Origin: Pseudisothecium myosuroides
Lineage: Eukaryota > Streptophyta > Bryopsida > Hypnales > Lembophyllaceae
NCBI GenBank assembly: GCA_951799445.1
Contig: OX637287.1
Coordinates: 44,793,724 to 44,857,723, forward strand
Direction of reading: 5' to 3'
Length of the DNA: 64,000 bases
The notes beneath the pieces are model-generated. The model ran no database searches and was not told where the DNA came from. It worked only from the letters and a program-made list of their open reading frames with translations. Both the position numbers and the translations under genes were made by a program. Positions 62,419 through 64,000 of this stretch are shown here, piece by piece. Numbering within the stretch: position 1 is the stretch's first letter; every line of letters starts with the position of its first letter.

Positions 62419-63858
62419 CACAAGTTCTAAGTAATCAATAAGGATTGCTTCAGTGAAGATGTATTATTCAGTGTAGAGTTCACCAACCATTCATTGCCAA
62501 AGCATTAGGAATGACTTTGATAGTAACACGGGCTGTGGCAATGTTTCGAACCCATTTAAGACAGTGAAGACATCCCAAACTCTGGTGATATCCAGGAGAG
62601 ATCACCCAATTCTTTAAAGAAAAAATTGATGAAACTTGTTTGTCTGCCAAACAAAGATTAAGGTACAAAACCCCAAAGCACCACTTTTTCTGCTCTACAA
62701 TCTTGTAAGGTCAAATTCCAATGTTGTTTTAATGAACTCATTAGAGATCTGAAGAAATATCCAACCCAAAATATTCAACCCAAGTCATTTTGAATTTTTT
62801 TGACACTCACGATAAAATTGTGTGTTCACAATATTTGGAATGTGAATACTAGACTCCCCTCAAAACCACCACCTCTCGAGCACAATATTTTTCAACTCCC
62901 ATTATTAGATCACTAGATCTTGAATCTTGAAAATTTCCGGCAATTTAGGGTGAAAATGGTGGAATTAAAAATATGGGACAACTGGGTGCGACTGCATTAC
63001 CTTTGATAACAATTTTAAGCTCCTTCATCTAGTCATGGAATGTTACCCTTACGAAGCTAGAACATCAAAAGGGCCTGCGTAAAATATTACGACCTTTCGA
63101 TTCACTTTTGTCTGAGGGCGATAACATTTGCTATGAATTAGAAAACCTAAACGCATCCTGAGCACCTTTCGATCAGTAATAGAATCACTTTTTTGATATT
63201 AAGTGCATTGAACACTTACAGTAAAATTTTACGGCCACCATATGCGCTGCGGCAAAAACTAGAAAAACACCCCCCCTACAGATATTGACGAAGACAATTT
63301 CCAGACATAACAGGCACATGTCCTTATTGAGACATGAAAACTTCCCAGCTAAATCCCAAATACATGACTTGTTCTATCCTACATTTATAAGAACATTTGG
63401 GACACGTATCAGTAAGTAAACCCCGTACCTGAGTAGCAGGAAGAATTGCATTGCAGCTGTCAAGAAGCTCTGGCTAATTTGAAAAGTTAATAGCTTTTCA
63501 ACGTTTTGAAGTCGAAATGCCTTACTGCTTCAGTTGACTACGGTAAAGTGGAATTCAGCAATCCACACAATCTGACTTTCATGAAAACCAGCATGGAACA
63601 CTAGAATCTAGGCATCCACATCAGTGGCACAACATTGATTTATCCTATTAGTGAGGACGCTAAATTAGTCACCACAGAATATAAAAATTCGTGAAAATTC
63701 GTGAAATATAGTAATATTCCAGCCTGCACTAATCAAATTTAATATACATGAATCAGTGTCATGTAATAGGATAGATCACGGTAGTACCAAGTCCGGTAAC
63801 AGAGACAATTTGACGCTTGCATAACTTACTGTCGTAATTAACTAAACAAGACAATCAG
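62419..63858. other. Intergenic DNA downstream of the last gene
   Basis: No gene is recognised. A short direct repeat 'aaaattcgtga' occurs at about 63690. Confidence 0.45.
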
Positions 63859-63958
63859 GGGGTGTCCGACGCCATGAAGCAGGAGAGGAATCTTGTACTC
63901 TCAATGAATCTAGTGCATTTATAATTTCCTATTCTAGAATCAAGGCATCTGACACCCC
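63859..63958. mobile_element. 100-bp MITE-like element
   Basis: GGGGTGTCCGACGCC at 63859-63873 is an inverted match, with two substitutions, to GGCATCTGACACCCC at 63944-63958. Confidence 0.55.
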
Positions 63959-64000
63959 TTATTCCAGAATATCTACGCACAGCACCTAACAAAAACAGAT

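Overview
This window is nuclear DNA from a green plant or a close streptophyte relative. It holds five intron-rich protein genes with GT-AG introns, all on the + strand, in AT-rich, transposon-filled DNA. Two genes match plant protein families closely: a fumarylacetoacetase and a type II membrane GDP-fucose O-fucosyltransferase-like protein. The glutamate dehydrogenase is not of the short plant GDH1/GDH2 type. It reads like the animal/protist hexameric enzyme, antenna-like insert included. I cannot fix the species; a seedless plant or charophyte alga is my guess. I found no tRNA, rRNA, CRISPR array, LTR element or transposase gene.

Layout. 1-17.8 kb: gene-free, with MITEs, TTAA-flanked elements and a long inverted repeat. 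17.9-23.5 kb: mitochondrial-type GDH, 13 coding exons plus a leader intron. 24.4-27.0 kb: four-helix membrane protein resembling COPI-associated/TVP15 proteins, 6 exons. 27-34 kb: gene-free, with nested elements. 34.1-41.6 kb: fumarylacetoacetase, 14 exons. 41.6-52.8 kb: gene-free, with MITEs, a minisatellite split by a TTAA element, and a 3-copy 267-bp tandem repeat. 52.8-57.7 kb: O-fucosyltransferase-like gene, 5 exons. 58.3-59.8 kb: 82-bp minisatellite with a dimeric higher-order period. 60.6-62.4 kb: a 3-exon gene, probably plastid-targeted, of uncertain function. 62.4-64 kb: gene-free.

The genes do not form a pathway. GDH (glutamate to 2-oxoglutarate) and fumarylacetoacetase (last step of tyrosine breakdown) both feed amino-acid carbon to central metabolism. 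The other three would act in the endomembrane system (COPI-associated-like and O-fucosyltransferase-like) or plastid.

Three patterns stand out. First, introns or the leader of four of the five genes have grown by tandem duplication, and in several the repeated unit carries splice-site-like sequence. Second, a MITE family has strong internal hairpins whose outer arms differ between copies yet still pair. Third, a TTAA-flanked family with CCC-starting termini looks like non-autonomous piggyBac-type elements. All exon structures were read by eye from reading frame, splice sites and protein similarity, with no transcript evidence.
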